From: Acetobacter aceti NBRC 14818
Lineage (GTDB): Bacteria; Pseudomonadota; Alphaproteobacteria; Acetobacterales; Acetobacteraceae
NCBI RefSeq assembly: GCF_000193495.2
Contig: NZ_AP023410.1
Span: 1,116,001 to 1,180,000, forward strand
Length of the DNA stretch: 64,000 nt
Reading direction: 5' to 3'
Positions 45,174 to 54,940 of this stretch are shown in pieces (within the stretch, counting starts at the first letter, position 1; the number at the start of each line of letters is the position of its first letter). The notes under the pieces were generated by a model that ran no database searches, was not told the origin of the DNA, and was given only the letters and a program-made list of their open reading frames with translations. Both the position numbers and the translations under genes were made by a program.

Positions 45174-46183
45174 TGTTCAGGCCCTTCACTTTCTTCTGTG
45201 CGTTACTGGCCGGTTCGTCGGGAATGTACCTCTACACGAAGAAACATCAGACAACCGTTCTGGATCAGCAGATTTCAAAGATAGTCGGTGACACCCAGCA
45301 TATCCGTCAGCAGACAGCCGTGCTGCAGACGCAGTGGGCGCTGCTCAACCAGCCTGACCGCCTGAACCACCTTGCCGCCCGCTTTGACTCCAGCCTCAAG
45401 CCGATGGAGCCGAAGCAGTTTGTCCGCATGACGGATCTGAAACAGCACCTGCCGCCTGCCGTGAGCGTTCATGATGCTGTCGTCGCCCGTGCCGACACGC
45501 CTGTTGCGCCGACCGCTGCTGCCGAGGTCCACACACCTGCGCCTGTCGTCATGGCATCCAGCACTGCACCGGAACATGAACGTGTTCAGGATATTGCTGT
45601 AAAGCCAGCCGCTTCCGGTGTTGCTGAAGCACCCGCCAGAAAAGCGCCGGTTGTTCTGGCAAAGGCTGAAACACCAGCTTTTCCGGCACACATGCGTGAG
45701 TCGCATGTGACGGAAACCCATATGGCAAGTGAATCGCACAGGCTGACAAGCGAAAGCCCGAAACCGCAGATGCTGGCCCTGTCGGACGCCACACCGGCTG
45801 TCACGCATAAAAGCCATCATACGGCCACGACGCCGGCATCGACCGATGCACTGGCTCTGGCCTTGGGCGAAAAACCTGAAGCGGCGACCGTTCATCACAG
45901 CGCCCACACTGTCGTGGCAGACAACAGCGTGACGCACCATGTCGCCACGCATGAGACAACAGACCTGAGTGAAGTCGTTCACACCACACATCACACAGTG
46001 ACCCATGTGGCGAGCAGTGATACAGCGCGTCACACGACATCACTTTCACCGGTCACTGTTGCGGCATGGCGTCCGGCAGCGGCTCCGCGCTATGTGGAAG
46101 CCCGCGCAACCTATAGCGGCTCCCTACTTGGGCACTCGGCCATCGGAGGTGGACTGCCGCCTCCAATGCCAGTTTCAAACTAA
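45173..46183 (+). CDS. ftsL: FtsL-like division protein with long His/Thr-rich tail
   Basis: At the ftsL position between rsmH and ftsI. Residues 1-100 look like FtsL: a short cytoplasmic end, a membrane segment (FTFFCALLAGSSGMYLY), then a coiled-coil-like region (VLDQQISKIVGDTQHIRQQT, then LQTQWALLNQPDRLNHLAARF). FtsL links FtsB and FtsQ and helps activate FtsWI. Most family members stop near here, but this one runs to 336 residues. The extra periplasmic part is low-complexity, rich in Ala, Pro, Thr and His; residues 211-289 hold 14 histidines. A terminator-like hairpin follows the gene. Only the first third can be assigned from sequence; position supports the rest. Confidence 0.85.
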   Translation: MFRPFTFFCALLAGSSGMYLYTKKHQTTVLDQQISKIVGDTQHIRQQTAVLQTQWALLNQPDRLNHLAARFDSSLKPMEPKQFVRMTDLKQHLPPAVSVHDAVVARADTPVAPTAAAEVHTPAPVVMASSTAPEHERVQDIAVKPAASGVAEAPARKAPVVLAKAETPAFPAHMRESHVTETHMASESHRLTSESPKPQMLALSDATPAVTHKSHHTATTPASTDALALALGEKPEAATVHHSAHTVVADNSVTHHVATHETTDLSEVVHTTHHTVTHVASSDTARHTTSLSPVTVAAWRPAAAPRYVEARATYSGSLLGHSAIGGGLPPPMPVSN

Positions 46184-46211
46184 GGCCACAGTTTTCGGTT
46201 TCCATAGTGTC

Positions 46212-46236
46212 GTGCCGGTCTGACCGGCACGGACTC
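46212..46236 (+). terminator. Terminator-like hairpin between ftsL and ftsI
   Basis: GTGCCGGT / ACCGGCAC, a perfect 8-bp GC-rich stem with a three-base loop, followed by GGACTCTTTTT. Lies in the only 100-bp-plus gap in the first sixteen kilobases of the dcw cluster. It could lower transcription into ftsI and beyond. Confidence 0.6.
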
Positions 46237-46306
46237 TTTTTCAGACCTTCATTCCGGCACACGTGTTTCCAGATGTTTCCGGGCCCTCGAGGATACGCCG
46301 CCCCTC

Positions 46307-48397
46307 ATGCCTCGCCAGTCGTCGCCACCTGAGTCTCCCTCATCCGATCACGAGCATCCTCCACAGGATGTCCGGATCACGAGCGCAGATCTGCGTGAAC
46401 GGGCCCAGCTGGAGCGGATGCATGTGCGACTGCTCGGAGTCGCCGCCGGGTTCTGTCTGCTGTTTGGAACGGTGGCGCTGAAAGCCACGTTCGCCACCAT
46501 CATCTCACCCATGGCGCCGGAAGCACGGCAGTTGCGTCCGCAGGTGCCGGACATTCCGAAGGTCGATCCGAAAAGCACGCTGACCAGCACGCTGACCATG
46601 CCGCAGGTCAGGCGCGCCATGATTGTGGACCGCAACAATCAGGTGCTGGCCGTCTCGCTGCCAGTTGCACAGCTTTACGCCAACCCGCGGGAACTGATTG
46701 ATCCGCAGGATGTCGCGAAGAAGCTGAAGTCCGTTCTGCCGCAACTGAATGAAGAGGAGACGGTCAAACGTCTCTCGATGGCGAAACAGTTCGTCTATCT
46801 GGCGCGCAACATCACGCTCCAGCAGGAACTGGCGATCAACAATTTCGGTATTCCGGGCATTTACTTCGAGGCCGGTGAGCGTCGCCATTATCCGCAGGGA
46901 CAGGTTGCCGCCCAGATCCTCGGCAGCGTGGATATTGACGATCATGGCATCGCCGGTGTGGAGCGTTACTTCGACAAACGCCTGATCAGTGACAAGAATC
47001 CGCTGAAACTGTCACTCGACGTGCGTGTGCAGGGCGTGGCGCGTGAAGAACTCGCGGCCGCCATGCAGACGTTCGAGGCGATCGGGGCCTGCGCCATCGT
47101 GATGGACGTCAACAGCGGCGAAATCATCGCCATGGTCAGTCTGCCGGATTATGACGCGAATGATTTCGCCCATGCGCCCGGTGACGCCCGCTTTAACCGC
47201 GCCGTGACGGGCATGTATGAGCCCGGCTCCACCTTCAAGCTCCAGACCGCCGCCATGGCGCTCCAGCTTGGTGTCGCACAGATCTGGGACCGCTTCTCGT
47301 CCATTCCCATCCATATCGGCAGGTTCACCATCGCCGACATGAAGACGGACCATTTCGCCCCCTGGCTGTCGCTGCCGGAAGTGATGGCGTTCTCGTCCAA
47401 CCCTGCCGCCGCCCATATCGCACTGGATGTTGGCGCCCAGAGGCAGCAGGACTGGCTCAGGGGCATGGGGTTCTTCGCACCGGTTCCGGTCGAACTGCCG
47501 GAAGCGGGACACCCGATCATCCCGGCGCACCGGAACTGGGGCATTTCTACTGTCATGACGGTCGGCTTCGGTCATGGTGTGGCTGAACCACCGCTCGCCA
47601 TCGTGCGCGGCACGGCTGCAACGGTAAATGGCGGCATTCTGGTCAAGCCGACCCTGCTTGCGCGTGATGAGGATACCAACTCCCGGAATACGCCGGAAAT
47701 GGCGTCTGGACCGTCCATTTCGGGTGGACCGGAAACCGGAGACGCGATCCCTGACGCAACAACCAGCGTGGAAGGAGGCGACGCAGCCGATGCGCCCGTT
47801 ACACCTCAGGGTCAGCGCGTCTTTTCACCCGAAATCTCCGAGACACTTCGCAAGATCCTGCGTCTGGACGTCAAGCTTGGCACCGGCAAAACCGCAGAAG
47901 TTCCGGGATATTTCGTCGGCGGAAAAACCGGCACCGCCGAGAAGATCGGTCCACATGGCGGCTATCTCAAGCATGTGAACATTGCTGCTTTCACCAGCAT
48001 CTTTCCGATGAATGCACCACATTACGCCGTCTATGTCATGCTGGACAGCCCGAAAGGAACGACAGCGACGCACGGCTGGACCACAGCCGCGTGGAACGCC
48101 GCCCCGACTGTCGCCCGGATCATCTCCCGCATTGGACCGATGTTGCAGGTATTCCCCGACACGGCTCACGCCCAGCAGATTGACGCAGAACTCTCCATTC
48201 CGATGCGTCCCTCTCCGCCAAGAGGCGTAAGACCCCTCGGTCCCGGCAATGATCCGGGCGACCCACGTCACGCTGCCGAGGAGAAGCGGGTCGAGGAAGA
48301 GGAGAAAAAGAAGTCATTGAAAGCCGGCGACGCGAACGCCATGAAGCACGCTGCAAACAGACAGAACAGTTCCCAACAGGAAGGCGGACAGGGCTAG
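46307..48397 (+). CDS. ftsI: Penicillin-binding protein 3, septal transpeptidase
   Basis: Cross-links septal peptidoglycan with FtsW. 696 residues, longer than E. coli FtsI (588). An N-terminal cytoplasmic part of about 45 residues precedes one membrane segment (LLGVAAGFCLLFGTVAL). The PBP dimerisation domain holds RAMIVDRNNQVLAVSLPV and YPQGQVAAQILGSVDIDDHG. Transpeptidase motifs: nucleophile EPGSTFKLQTAAM, SSNPAAAHIA and GKTGTAEKIG. The last 60 residues are charged, rich in Lys, Glu and Asp. ATG at 46307 is the first in frame after ftsL; the 123-bp gap and hairpin separate them. murE follows after three bases. Confidence 0.95.
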   Translation: MPRQSSPPESPSSDHEHPPQDVRITSADLRERAQLERMHVRLLGVAAGFCLLFGTVALKATFATIISPMAPEARQLRPQVPDIPKVDPKSTLTSTLTMPQVRRAMIVDRNNQVLAVSLPVAQLYANPRELIDPQDVAKKLKSVLPQLNEEETVKRLSMAKQFVYLARNITLQQELAINNFGIPGIYFEAGERRHYPQGQVAAQILGSVDIDDHGIAGVERYFDKRLISDKNPLKLSLDVRVQGVAREELAAAMQTFEAIGACAIVMDVNSGEIIAMVSLPDYDANDFAHAPGDARFNRAVTGMYEPGSTFKLQTAAMALQLGVAQIWDRFSSIPIHIGRFTIADMKTDHFAPWLSLPEVMAFSSNPAAAHIALDVGAQRQQDWLRGMGFFAPVPVELPEAGHPIIPAHRNWGISTVMTVGFGHGVAEPPLAIVRGTAATVNGGILVKPTLLARDEDTNSRNTPEMASGPSISGGPETGDAIPDATTSVEGGDAADAPVTPQGQRVFSPEISETLRKILRLDVKLGTGKTAEVPGYFVGGKTGTAEKIGPHGGYLKHVNIAAFTSIFPMNAPHYAVYVMLDSPKGTTATHGWTTAAWNAAPTVARIISRIGPMLQVFPDTAHAQQIDAELSIPMRPSPPRGVRPLGPGNDPGDPRHAAEEKRVEEEEKKKSLKAGDANAMKHAANRQNSSQQEGGQG

Positions 48398-48400
48398 ATC

Positions 48401-49873
48401 ATGAAACTTTCCTCTCTCCTTTCCCAGTCCGGCCTGACGTCAGCTTCTCTGGCGACAGATGACCCGGAGATTACGTCAGTCACGGCTGACAGCCGACAGG
48501 TTCAGCCCGGTTCCCTGTTCGTGACGCTTCCGGGAACTCAGGAAGACGGCAGCATCTATATCCCCGATGCGCTGGCTGCCGGTGCCGCTGCTATTCTCGT
48601 GCCAGATGGAGAACAGGCCATAGAAGGCCAGGTCCCGACCGCCTTCACAAAGACGCCGCGACGCTCGCTTGCCCTTCTGGCCGCAACCCTTGCCGGTCCG
48701 CAGCCTGAGCATATCGTCGCTGTCACGGGCACGAATGGGAAAACCAGCACCGTCGATTTTCTGCGTCAGATCTGGCAGGGCATGGGCCGCACGTCTGCGA
48801 GTTTTGGCACGCTGGGACTGATTTCTCCGGTCGAACTGCCGTTCCGCATCCCTTCCCTCACCACGCCGGACCCGGTGACACTGGCGAAAGCGCTGGCTGC
48901 TCTGCGTGAACGTGGCGTCACGGATGTGGCGATGGAGGCTTCCTCTCACGGTCTGGACCAGCGCCGTCTGGATGGCGTGAAGATTTCCGCCGCCGGCTTT
49001 ACCAATCTGACCCGCGATCACCTTGATTATCACGGCTCGCTGGAAGCCTATCGCACGGCCAAGCTGCGTCTATTCGACACACTCCTTCCCGGTGGCGGCC
49101 TTGCAGCGGCCAATGCCGATATGGATGAGGACACACTCGACGCCCTGCGCGATATCCAGCGCCGCCGGGATCTCGACCTGCGGCTGGTCGGGCGCAAGGG
49201 CACCACGATCCGTCTTGTTGCACACAAGGCTCTGCCGAACGGGCATCAGCTTCTGCGGCTTGAAATCGACAGGAAGGAAATGGATGTGACCCTGCCTTTG
49301 CCGGGTCGTTTTCAGGTGGATAACGCCCTGCTCGCCGTGGCTCTGGCAGGACCAGACACGACCGACATGGAAGAGGCTTTGACCCTGCTACCGACGCTGC
49401 GTGGCGTGCGCGGACGCATGGAACAGGCCGTCATGCTGCCCAACGGCGCTTCCGTGTATGTCGATTACGCCCACACCCCGGATGCGCTGGCGCGTGCGCT
49501 CGACAGCCTGCGCCCGCATGTCAAAGGGCGTCTGCTGATCCTGTTCGGGGCAGGAGGTGATCGTGACAAGGGCAAGAGACCGCTGATGGCGCAGGAAGCC
49601 ACGCAGCGGGCTGACGTGGTGTTCGTCACAGACGACAATCCTCGCAGTGAAGATGCAGCCGACATCCGACGCGATATTCTGGCTGGTGCCCCCAAGGAGG
49701 TCATCGAATTCCCCGATCGCAGAAAAGCCATTGGTGAAGCGCTGCATCAGCTTCAGCCGGGTGATGTGCTGCTGGTCGCGGGCAAGGGACATGAGCAGGG
49801 CCAGATCATCGGCGACGTCGTGCAGCCTTTTGACGATGTGAGTGTGGTGAAAGATCTGGCGGCGGCACTGTGA
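48401..49873 (+). CDS. murE: UDP-MurNAc-L-Ala-D-Glu:meso-DAP ligase
   Basis: Cytoplasmic Mur ligase adding the third stem residue, 490 residues. N-terminal SVTADSRQVQPGSLFVTLPG; ATP-binding AVTGTNGKTSTVDFLRQI near residue 107; LTTPDPVTL; FTNLTRDHLDYHGSLE with the carbamylated-lysine region; YVDYAHTPDALARAL; and VTDDNPRSEDAADIRRDI, whose DNPR signature favours meso-diaminopimelate over lysine. dapB in this window feeds that substrate. murF starts in its stop codon. Confidence 0.97.
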   Translation: MKLSSLLSQSGLTSASLATDDPEITSVTADSRQVQPGSLFVTLPGTQEDGSIYIPDALAAGAAAILVPDGEQAIEGQVPTAFTKTPRRSLALLAATLAGPQPEHIVAVTGTNGKTSTVDFLRQIWQGMGRTSASFGTLGLISPVELPFRIPSLTTPDPVTLAKALAALRERGVTDVAMEASSHGLDQRRLDGVKISAAGFTNLTRDHLDYHGSLEAYRTAKLRLFDTLLPGGGLAAANADMDEDTLDALRDIQRRRDLDLRLVGRKGTTIRLVAHKALPNGHQLLRLEIDRKEMDVTLPLPGRFQVDNALLAVALAGPDTTDMEEALTLLPTLRGVRGRMEQAVMLPNGASVYVDYAHTPDALARALDSLRPHVKGRLLILFGAGGDRDKGKRPLMAQEATQRADVVFVTDDNPRSEDAADIRRDILAGAPKEVIEFPDRRKAIGEALHQLQPGDVLLVAGKGHEQGQIIGDVVQPFDDVSVVKDLAAAL

Positions 49874-51273
49874 GCATTCTCTGGACAGGCGAAGAACTGG
49901 CCGCCGCGACACAAGGACGCTTTGGCTCCGGAAAGGGTCATGCGATCACGGTCTCCGGCGTGTCGATCGACACGCGTACCCTTGAAACAGGCGATCTGTT
50001 TATTGCCCTGCTGGGCGAGAACTCGGACGGTCATGCCCATGTCGCCATGGCGCTGGACAAGGGTGCTGCGACGGTGCTGGTGCATCGCACGGACGAACTG
50101 GAAGGTGTTGATCCCACGGATCCGCGCCTGCTGATTGTCGGCGATACGATGGTCGGATTGTGGGATCTGGCGCGGGCGGCGCGGGCCCGCTTCACAGGCG
50201 ATGTCGTCGCCGTGACAGGCAGCGTCGGCAAGACCACGACCAAGGAAATGCTGCGGGTGGCGCTTGGCGCACTTGGCAAGACGCACGCCTCAGCCGCTTC
50301 CTACAATAATCACTGGGGCGTGCCCCTGACGCTGGCGCGACTGCCGCGTGACGCCGTGTTCTGTGTCAGTGAAATCGGCATGAATCATCCCGGCGAAATC
50401 GCCCCACTGGCTGAACTGGTGCGGCCCGATGTCGCCGTCATTTCCACGATCGGCTCGGCGCATCTTGGGCATATGGGCAGTCTGGACGCCATTGCGCAGG
50501 AAAAGGCCTCCATCATCGCAGCTCTCCCACGCGGCGGCATCGCCATCGTGCCGGATGATGCGGAAGGTCAGGCGATCTTTACTGATGTAGCGCAGGCTTC
50601 CGGCGTCACGCTCTGGCGGTCCGGCTTTGACGAGACCAGTGAAGCACGTATCACCGATCTTGAACTCTCTGGCGAAGGCAGCCGGTTTGTCGTGCATGTG
50701 GCGGGAACGGCCGTTCCGGTCGAAATTCATGCGCCCGGCGAGCATCTCGCCCGCAACGCTTTGTCCACTCTGGCGGTCGTCGCAGCCCTGCATGGCAGCG
50801 ACTCTGAAGTCAGTCGGGCAGCGGAGGCTCTCACCAGCTTCACACCCGGCACGGGACGTGGTGCGGCGTCCCCCATTCTCGACGGCGAGGCTCTCCTGCT
50901 GGATGAGAGCTACAACGCCTCCGTCCTGTCGATCAAAGCCGCCCTTGGTGTGCTCGCACTTCTGCCAGCAAAACGCCGCATTGCCGTGTTGGGAGACATC
51001 CGCGAACTGGGTGACTTCGCTCGCGAGGAACATCTCTCCCTTGAGCCTGCGGTCAGTGCCGCGGCCGATCTTGTATTCTGTTGTGGACCGCACATGAAAG
51101 ACCTGTTTGACGCCCTGCCCTCTTCCCGTCGGGGAAGCTGGGAGGAAACCTCTACGGCGCTTGCGCCGCGTGTGCGGGCCGTCCTGCAACCCGGTGACGC
51201 CGTGCTGGTCAAGGGCAGCTTCGGCAGCCGGATGAAGGTTGTGGTGGATGCGCTGAAAGCGGAGAGCGTCTGA
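49870..51273 (+). CDS. murF: UDP-MurNAc-tripeptide:D-Ala-D-Ala ligase
   Basis: Adds D-Ala-D-Ala to the UDP-MurNAc-tripeptide, 467 residues. Starts with GTG at 49870, overlapping the murE stop by four bases. Motifs: [29 protein letters not shown] loop [15 protein letters not shown] near residue 114, [26 protein letters not shown], and [17 protein letters not shown]. Sits between murE and mraY, both joined by overlaps. Confidence 0.97.
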   Translation: MSILWTGEELAAATQGRFGSGKGHAITVSGVSIDTRTLETGDLFIALLGENSDGHAHVAMALDKGAATVLVHRTDELEGVDPTDPRLLIVGDTMVGLWDLARAARARFTGDVVAVTGSVGKTTTKEMLRVALGALGKTHASAASYNNHWGVPLTLARLPRDAVFCVSEIGMNHPGEIAPLAELVRPDVAVISTIGSAHLGHMGSLDAIAQEKASIIAALPRGGIAIVPDDAEGQAIFTDVAQASGVTLWRSGFDETSEARITDLELSGEGSRFVVHVAGTAVPVEIHAPGEHLARNALSTLAVVAALHGSDSEVSRAAEALTSFTPGTGRGAASPILDGEALLLDESYNASVLSIKAALGVLALLPAKRRIAVLGDIRELGDFAREEHLSLEPAVSAAADLVFCCGPHMKDLFDALPSSRRGSWEETSTALAPRVRAVLQPGDAVLVKGSFGSRMKVVVDALKAESV

Positions 51274-52364
51274 TGCTGTATCTGCTGGTCGCCCATCATG
51301 CGCATGGTCACACGACGTTCCTCAATCTGTTCCGCTACCTCACCTTTCGCGCGGGCGGAGCCTGTCTGACCGCGCTGGCGATTGCCCTGCTGCTCGGCAA
51401 TCCGGTGATCCGTGAGCTCAAGCGCATCCAGCGTGAGGGCCAGCCCATCCGCGCGCTCGGTCCTGAGCGTCACATTCTGGAGAAGGCCGGGACGCCGACC
51501 ATGGGCGGTATCCTGATCCTGATTGCGCTGTTTGTGTCCACGCTCCTGTGGGCTGACCTACAGAACGGGTTCGTCTGGGCCGTGCTGTTCGTTACGGCGG
51601 CGTTCGGCGCTGTCGGTTTTGCGGACGACTATCTCAAGCTTTCCCGACGCAATACGGATGGTGTGTCCAAGAAGGCCCGTCTGACCTGCGAATTCGCCAC
51701 CTCCCTGATCGCTGGCTGGTGGATGCAGCAGATGATGCCTCCTGAACTGGCCAACCACCTCGCCTTTCCATTCGTGAAGGATTTCCTTCTACCGCTCGGC
51801 ATCGCTTTCCCGATCTTTGCGATGGTGACGATCGCTGGTTTCGGTAACGCCGTGAACTTCACGGATGGACTGGACGGGCTGGCGACAGTACCTGTGGTGA
51901 TCGCAGCACTGGTGTTCGCACTGATCGCCTATCTGGTCGGCAACCATGTTTTCGCCGACTATCTTCAGCTTCACGCGGTTCCGGGCACGGGTGAACTTGC
52001 CATCTTCTGCGCGGCGCTGGTCGGTGCGGGGCTGGGCTTTCTCTGGTTCAACGCGCCCCCTGCCTCCGTGTTCATGGGTGATACGGGTTCGCTGTCCCTC
52101 GGCGGGGCGCTCGGTGCCGTGGCGGTCGCCACCAAGCATGAACTGGTGCTGTGCATTGTCGGCGGTCTGTTTGTAATCGAGACACTTTCCGTGGTGATTC
52201 AGGTCTTCTGGTACAAGCGCACCAAACGCCGCGTGTTTCTTATGGCCCCTCTGCACCATCACTTTGAAAAGAAGGGCTGGCAGGAACCGAAGATTGTCGT
52301 CCGGTTCTGGATCGTCTCCGTCGTGCTGGGGCTGTTTGGCCTCGCCACGCTGAAGCTGCGCTGA
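51273..52364 (+). CDS. mraY: Phospho-MurNAc-pentapeptide transferase
   Basis: Makes lipid I by moving phospho-MurNAc-pentapeptide onto undecaprenyl phosphate in the inner membrane. 363 residues, about ten membrane segments. Catalytic and family motifs: [17 protein letters not shown] near residue 69, [19 protein letters not shown] near 116, [17 protein letters not shown] near 193, and [12 protein letters not shown] near 266. TGATG overlap with murF; 12 bp before murD. Confidence 0.97.
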   Translation: MLYLLVAHHAHGHTTFLNLFRYLTFRAGGACLTALAIALLLGNPVIRELKRIQREGQPIRALGPERHILEKAGTPTMGGILILIALFVSTLLWADLQNGFVWAVLFVTAAFGAVGFADDYLKLSRRNTDGVSKKARLTCEFATSLIAGWWMQQMMPPELANHLAFPFVKDFLLPLGIAFPIFAMVTIAGFGNAVNFTDGLDGLATVPVVIAALVFALIAYLVGNHVFADYLQLHAVPGTGELAIFCAALVGAGLGFLWFNAPPASVFMGDTGSLSLGGALGAVAVATKHELVLCIVGGLFVIETLSVVIQVFWYKRTKRRVFLMAPLHHHFEKKGWQEPKIVVRFWIVSVVLGLFGLATLKLR

Positions 52365-52376
52365 GGAGACCCTGCC

Positions 52377-53771
52377 TTGCCCGCTAAAACTTCATTTCCC
52401 GCTGATCTGTTCGCTGGCCACCGTTTTGCGGTGCTCGGGTTGGGCCGCAATGGCACACCGGCCGCCAAGGCGCTGGCAAGCATGGGAGCAGCCGTACAGG
52501 CATGGGATGATGGCGAGGCCGGGCGAAAAGTTCTTGAGGGCTGGAAGTCTTCATCTGGCAAGCTGACCGTCGCCCCATTTGAGAATCTGGACGGATTTGA
52601 TGCGCTGGTCATGTCACCGGGCATCCCGCATATCCTGCCGAGCGTGCATCCGGTCGCGGCCATGGCGAAAGCCGCAGGTGTGCCGATCCTCTCCGATGCC
52701 GACCTGCTGTTTCAGGCGGTTCGCAAAAGCGGGTCCAAGGCACGTTTTGCAGGCATCACCGGCACCAACGGCAAGTCCACCACCACGGCACTGCTGGCTC
52801 ATCTGCTGCGTCATGCCGGCCTGCCGGTTGCTGAGGGTGGCAATCTTGGCCCCGCCTCGCTCTCCCTGCCGCTGCTGCCGGACAATGGCGTGTATGTGCT
52901 GGAAATGTCGTCCTACATGCTGGAGCGGTTGGCGACGCTGCATTTCGACACGGCCTGCCTGCTGAACCTGACACCGGATCATCTCGACCGGCATGGCGAC
53001 ATGGCAGGCTATGCCGCCGCCAAGGCCCATATCTTCGACCGGATGACCGGCTCCGATCTGGCCGTTATCGGCAATGGTGACGCATGGTGCCGGGATATCG
53101 CCGCCAGCGTGAAAGCGCGGGATATTCCCGTTGAGACCATTTCGGGACAGGATGACGAGACGGCTGATTTTCACCTGCATGAAGGCGCTGTCGTCAGTCA
53201 TGGCATGGTCATCGCCCGGCCCGGCAAGACATTGCCCGGCACACACAACGCCGAAAACGCCTGCGCGGCGCTCGCCATGGCGCTACGTCTCGGTGTCGCT
53301 TCCAGCAGTCTGGCCAGCGGGATTGGAGATTTCGCCGGACTGGCGCATCGTCAGAAGCATGTCGCGGACATCAACGGCGTAGCCTATGTCGATGACAGCA
53401 AGGCGACCAATGCCGACGCCGCATCCCGTGCGCTTGGCTGCTACAGCAGGATCGTCTGGATCGCGGGCGGTGTGGCCAAGGCAGGTGGTATTGCCGACCT
53501 CGTTCCGTATTTCTCACGGATCACCAAAACCTTCCTGATCGGCAAGGATGCGCCGATACTGGCGGAAACGCTGGCCGCGCATAAGGTGCCTTACGAGATT
53601 GTGGGCGATCTGGAACATGCCATTCCCACCGCCCGTCAGGCCGCCGAAACGGAAGATGCCGAGGTCGTACTGCTCTCCCCTGCCTGCGCCAGTTTTGACC
53701 AGTTCCCGGGCTTCGAGGCACGCGGCCTCCGCTTTGCCGAACTGGTGCACGCGCTGAAGGATCACGCCTGA
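52377..53771 (+). CDS. murD: UDP-MurNAc-L-Ala:D-Glu ligase
   Basis: Adds D-glutamate, 464 residues. The start is TTG at 52377, supported by GAGGAG upstream and because the next residues (PAKTSFPADLFAGHRFAVLGLGRNG) match the family start. ATP loop GITGTNGKSTTTALLAH near residue 123; LEMSSYMLERL; LNLTPDHLDRHGDM; YVDDSKATNADAASRAL; and WIAGGVAKAGG. One base is shared with ftsW. Confidence 0.96.
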   Translation: MPAKTSFPADLFAGHRFAVLGLGRNGTPAAKALASMGAAVQAWDDGEAGRKVLEGWKSSSGKLTVAPFENLDGFDALVMSPGIPHILPSVHPVAAMAKAAGVPILSDADLLFQAVRKSGSKARFAGITGTNGKSTTTALLAHLLRHAGLPVAEGGNLGPASLSLPLLPDNGVYVLEMSSYMLERLATLHFDTACLLNLTPDHLDRHGDMAGYAAAKAHIFDRMTGSDLAVIGNGDAWCRDIAASVKARDIPVETISGQDDETADFHLHEGAVVSHGMVIARPGKTLPGTHNAENACAALAMALRLGVASSSLASGIGDFAGLAHRQKHVADINGVAYVDDSKATNADAASRALGCYSRIVWIAGGVAKAGGIADLVPYFSRITKTFLIGKDAPILAETLAAHKVPYEIVGDLEHAIPTARQAAETEDAEVVLLSPACASFDQFPGFEARGLRFAELVHALKDHA

Positions 53772-54940
53772 TGGCCCGGTTTTCCCGCATCGACAACTCG
53801 GTGCTCGGGCGCTGGTGGCGCAGCGTCGATCATGTGACGCTGGCCTGCGTGGGGATCCTGATCGGCTTCGGCTATATCCTGATGCTCGCCGCCAGTCCTG
53901 CGGTTGCTGTGCGTATCGGCGCATCGCGCAACATGTTCATCTTCAAGCAGGTCTTCTTCCTCACGCTTGCCGGATGCGTGACCATCGCGGTGTCGATGCT
54001 CTCCCGCAAAGGCGTGATCAGGCTTGGCTTTATCGGCGGCGCGATCGCCATCGCCGCCACGGCGATGACGCTGGTGCATGGCATCGAGATCAAGGGCGCG
54101 CGTCGTTGGATCGCGCTGCCGATGATGTCCGTGCAGCCGTCAGAATTTCTAAAGCCGTGCTTCGCCGTGATGACGGCGTGGCTTCTCGCCAAACGGCATG
54201 AAGTCCGACGTTTTCCGGGCATGTTGCTGGCTCTCGCCTGTTACGCGGTCATCCTGATCCTGCTGAAATCCCAGCCGGATATCGGGATGCTCACCGTTGT
54301 CTCGGCCGTCTTTCTGGCCCAGCTTTTTGTGGACGGGCTGAACCTGATTCTGGTCGCGGGCGGTGTTGGCATCATGATCGCGGCCGGTATCGCGGCCTTT
54401 TTTCTGTTCCCGCACGTGCATTCCCGTGTGGAACGCTTCCTGCATCCGGATGTGGGTGACCATTACCAGATCGACACTGCCCTGCGCGCTTTCGGCAATG
54501 GCGGCCTGCTCGGACGCGGACCGGGTGAAGGTCGCGTGAAGGATCTGCTGCCTGACGCCCACGCCGACTTCGTGTTCGCCGTGGCGGGCGAGGAATACGG
54601 TCTGCTGATCTGCCTGTTCATCATCGCGGTGTTCGCGACCATCGTCATCCGTGCGCTTCTGAGGCTGCTGCGGGACGACGATCCGTTTCTCATCATGGCG
54701 ACGGCGGGTCTTGTCACCGGCTTCGGGCTACAGGCCTTCGTCAACATGGCTTCCACCCTGCATCTCATCCCGACCAAGGGCATGACGCTGCCGTTCATTT
54801 CCTATGGCGGCTCTTCCGCGCTCTCGATCTCGCTGGCCATCGGCATGGTGCTCGCGCTGACGCGGCAGCGTGTGGGGCAAAGCAGGCTCAGCCGCTCACT
54901 GACGGAAACCACCCGGGGCACATGGAAAACAGCGACATGA
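53771..54940 (+). CDS. ftsW: SEDS septal glycosyltransferase FtsW
   Basis: Peptidoglycan polymerase of the SEDS family, partner of FtsI. 389 residues with about ten membrane segments. Family marks: IEIKGARRWIALPMMSVQPSEFLKPCF near residues 104-130, LLKSQPDIGMLTVV, the periplasmic loop with YQIDTALRAFGNGGLLGRGPGEG, DFVFAVAGEEYGL with the key acidic residue, and LIPTKGMTLPFISYGGSSAL. Lies between murD and murG. Confidence 0.97.
   Translation: MARFSRIDNSVLGRWWRSVDHVTLACVGILIGFGYILMLAASPAVAVRIGASRNMFIFKQVFFLTLAGCVTIAVSMLSRKGVIRLGFIGGAIAIAATAMTLVHGIEIKGARRWIALPMMSVQPSEFLKPCFAVMTAWLLAKRHEVRRFPGMLLALACYAVILILLKSQPDIGMLTVVSAVFLAQLFVDGLNLILVAGGVGIMIAAGIAAFFLFPHVHSRVERFLHPDVGDHYQIDTALRAFGNGGLLGRGPGEGRVKDLLPDAHADFVFAVAGEEYGLLICLFIIAVFATIVIRALLRLLRDDDPFLIMATAGLVTGFGLQAFVNMASTLHLIPTKGMTLPFISYGGSSALSISLAIGMVLALTRQRVGQSRLSRSLTETTRGTWKTAT

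Noticed and set aside
45800-46080. Histidine-rich part of ftsL considered as a separate small gene
   Set aside because: The frame runs without interruption from the ftsL start at 45173 and there is no internal start with a ribosome binding site.
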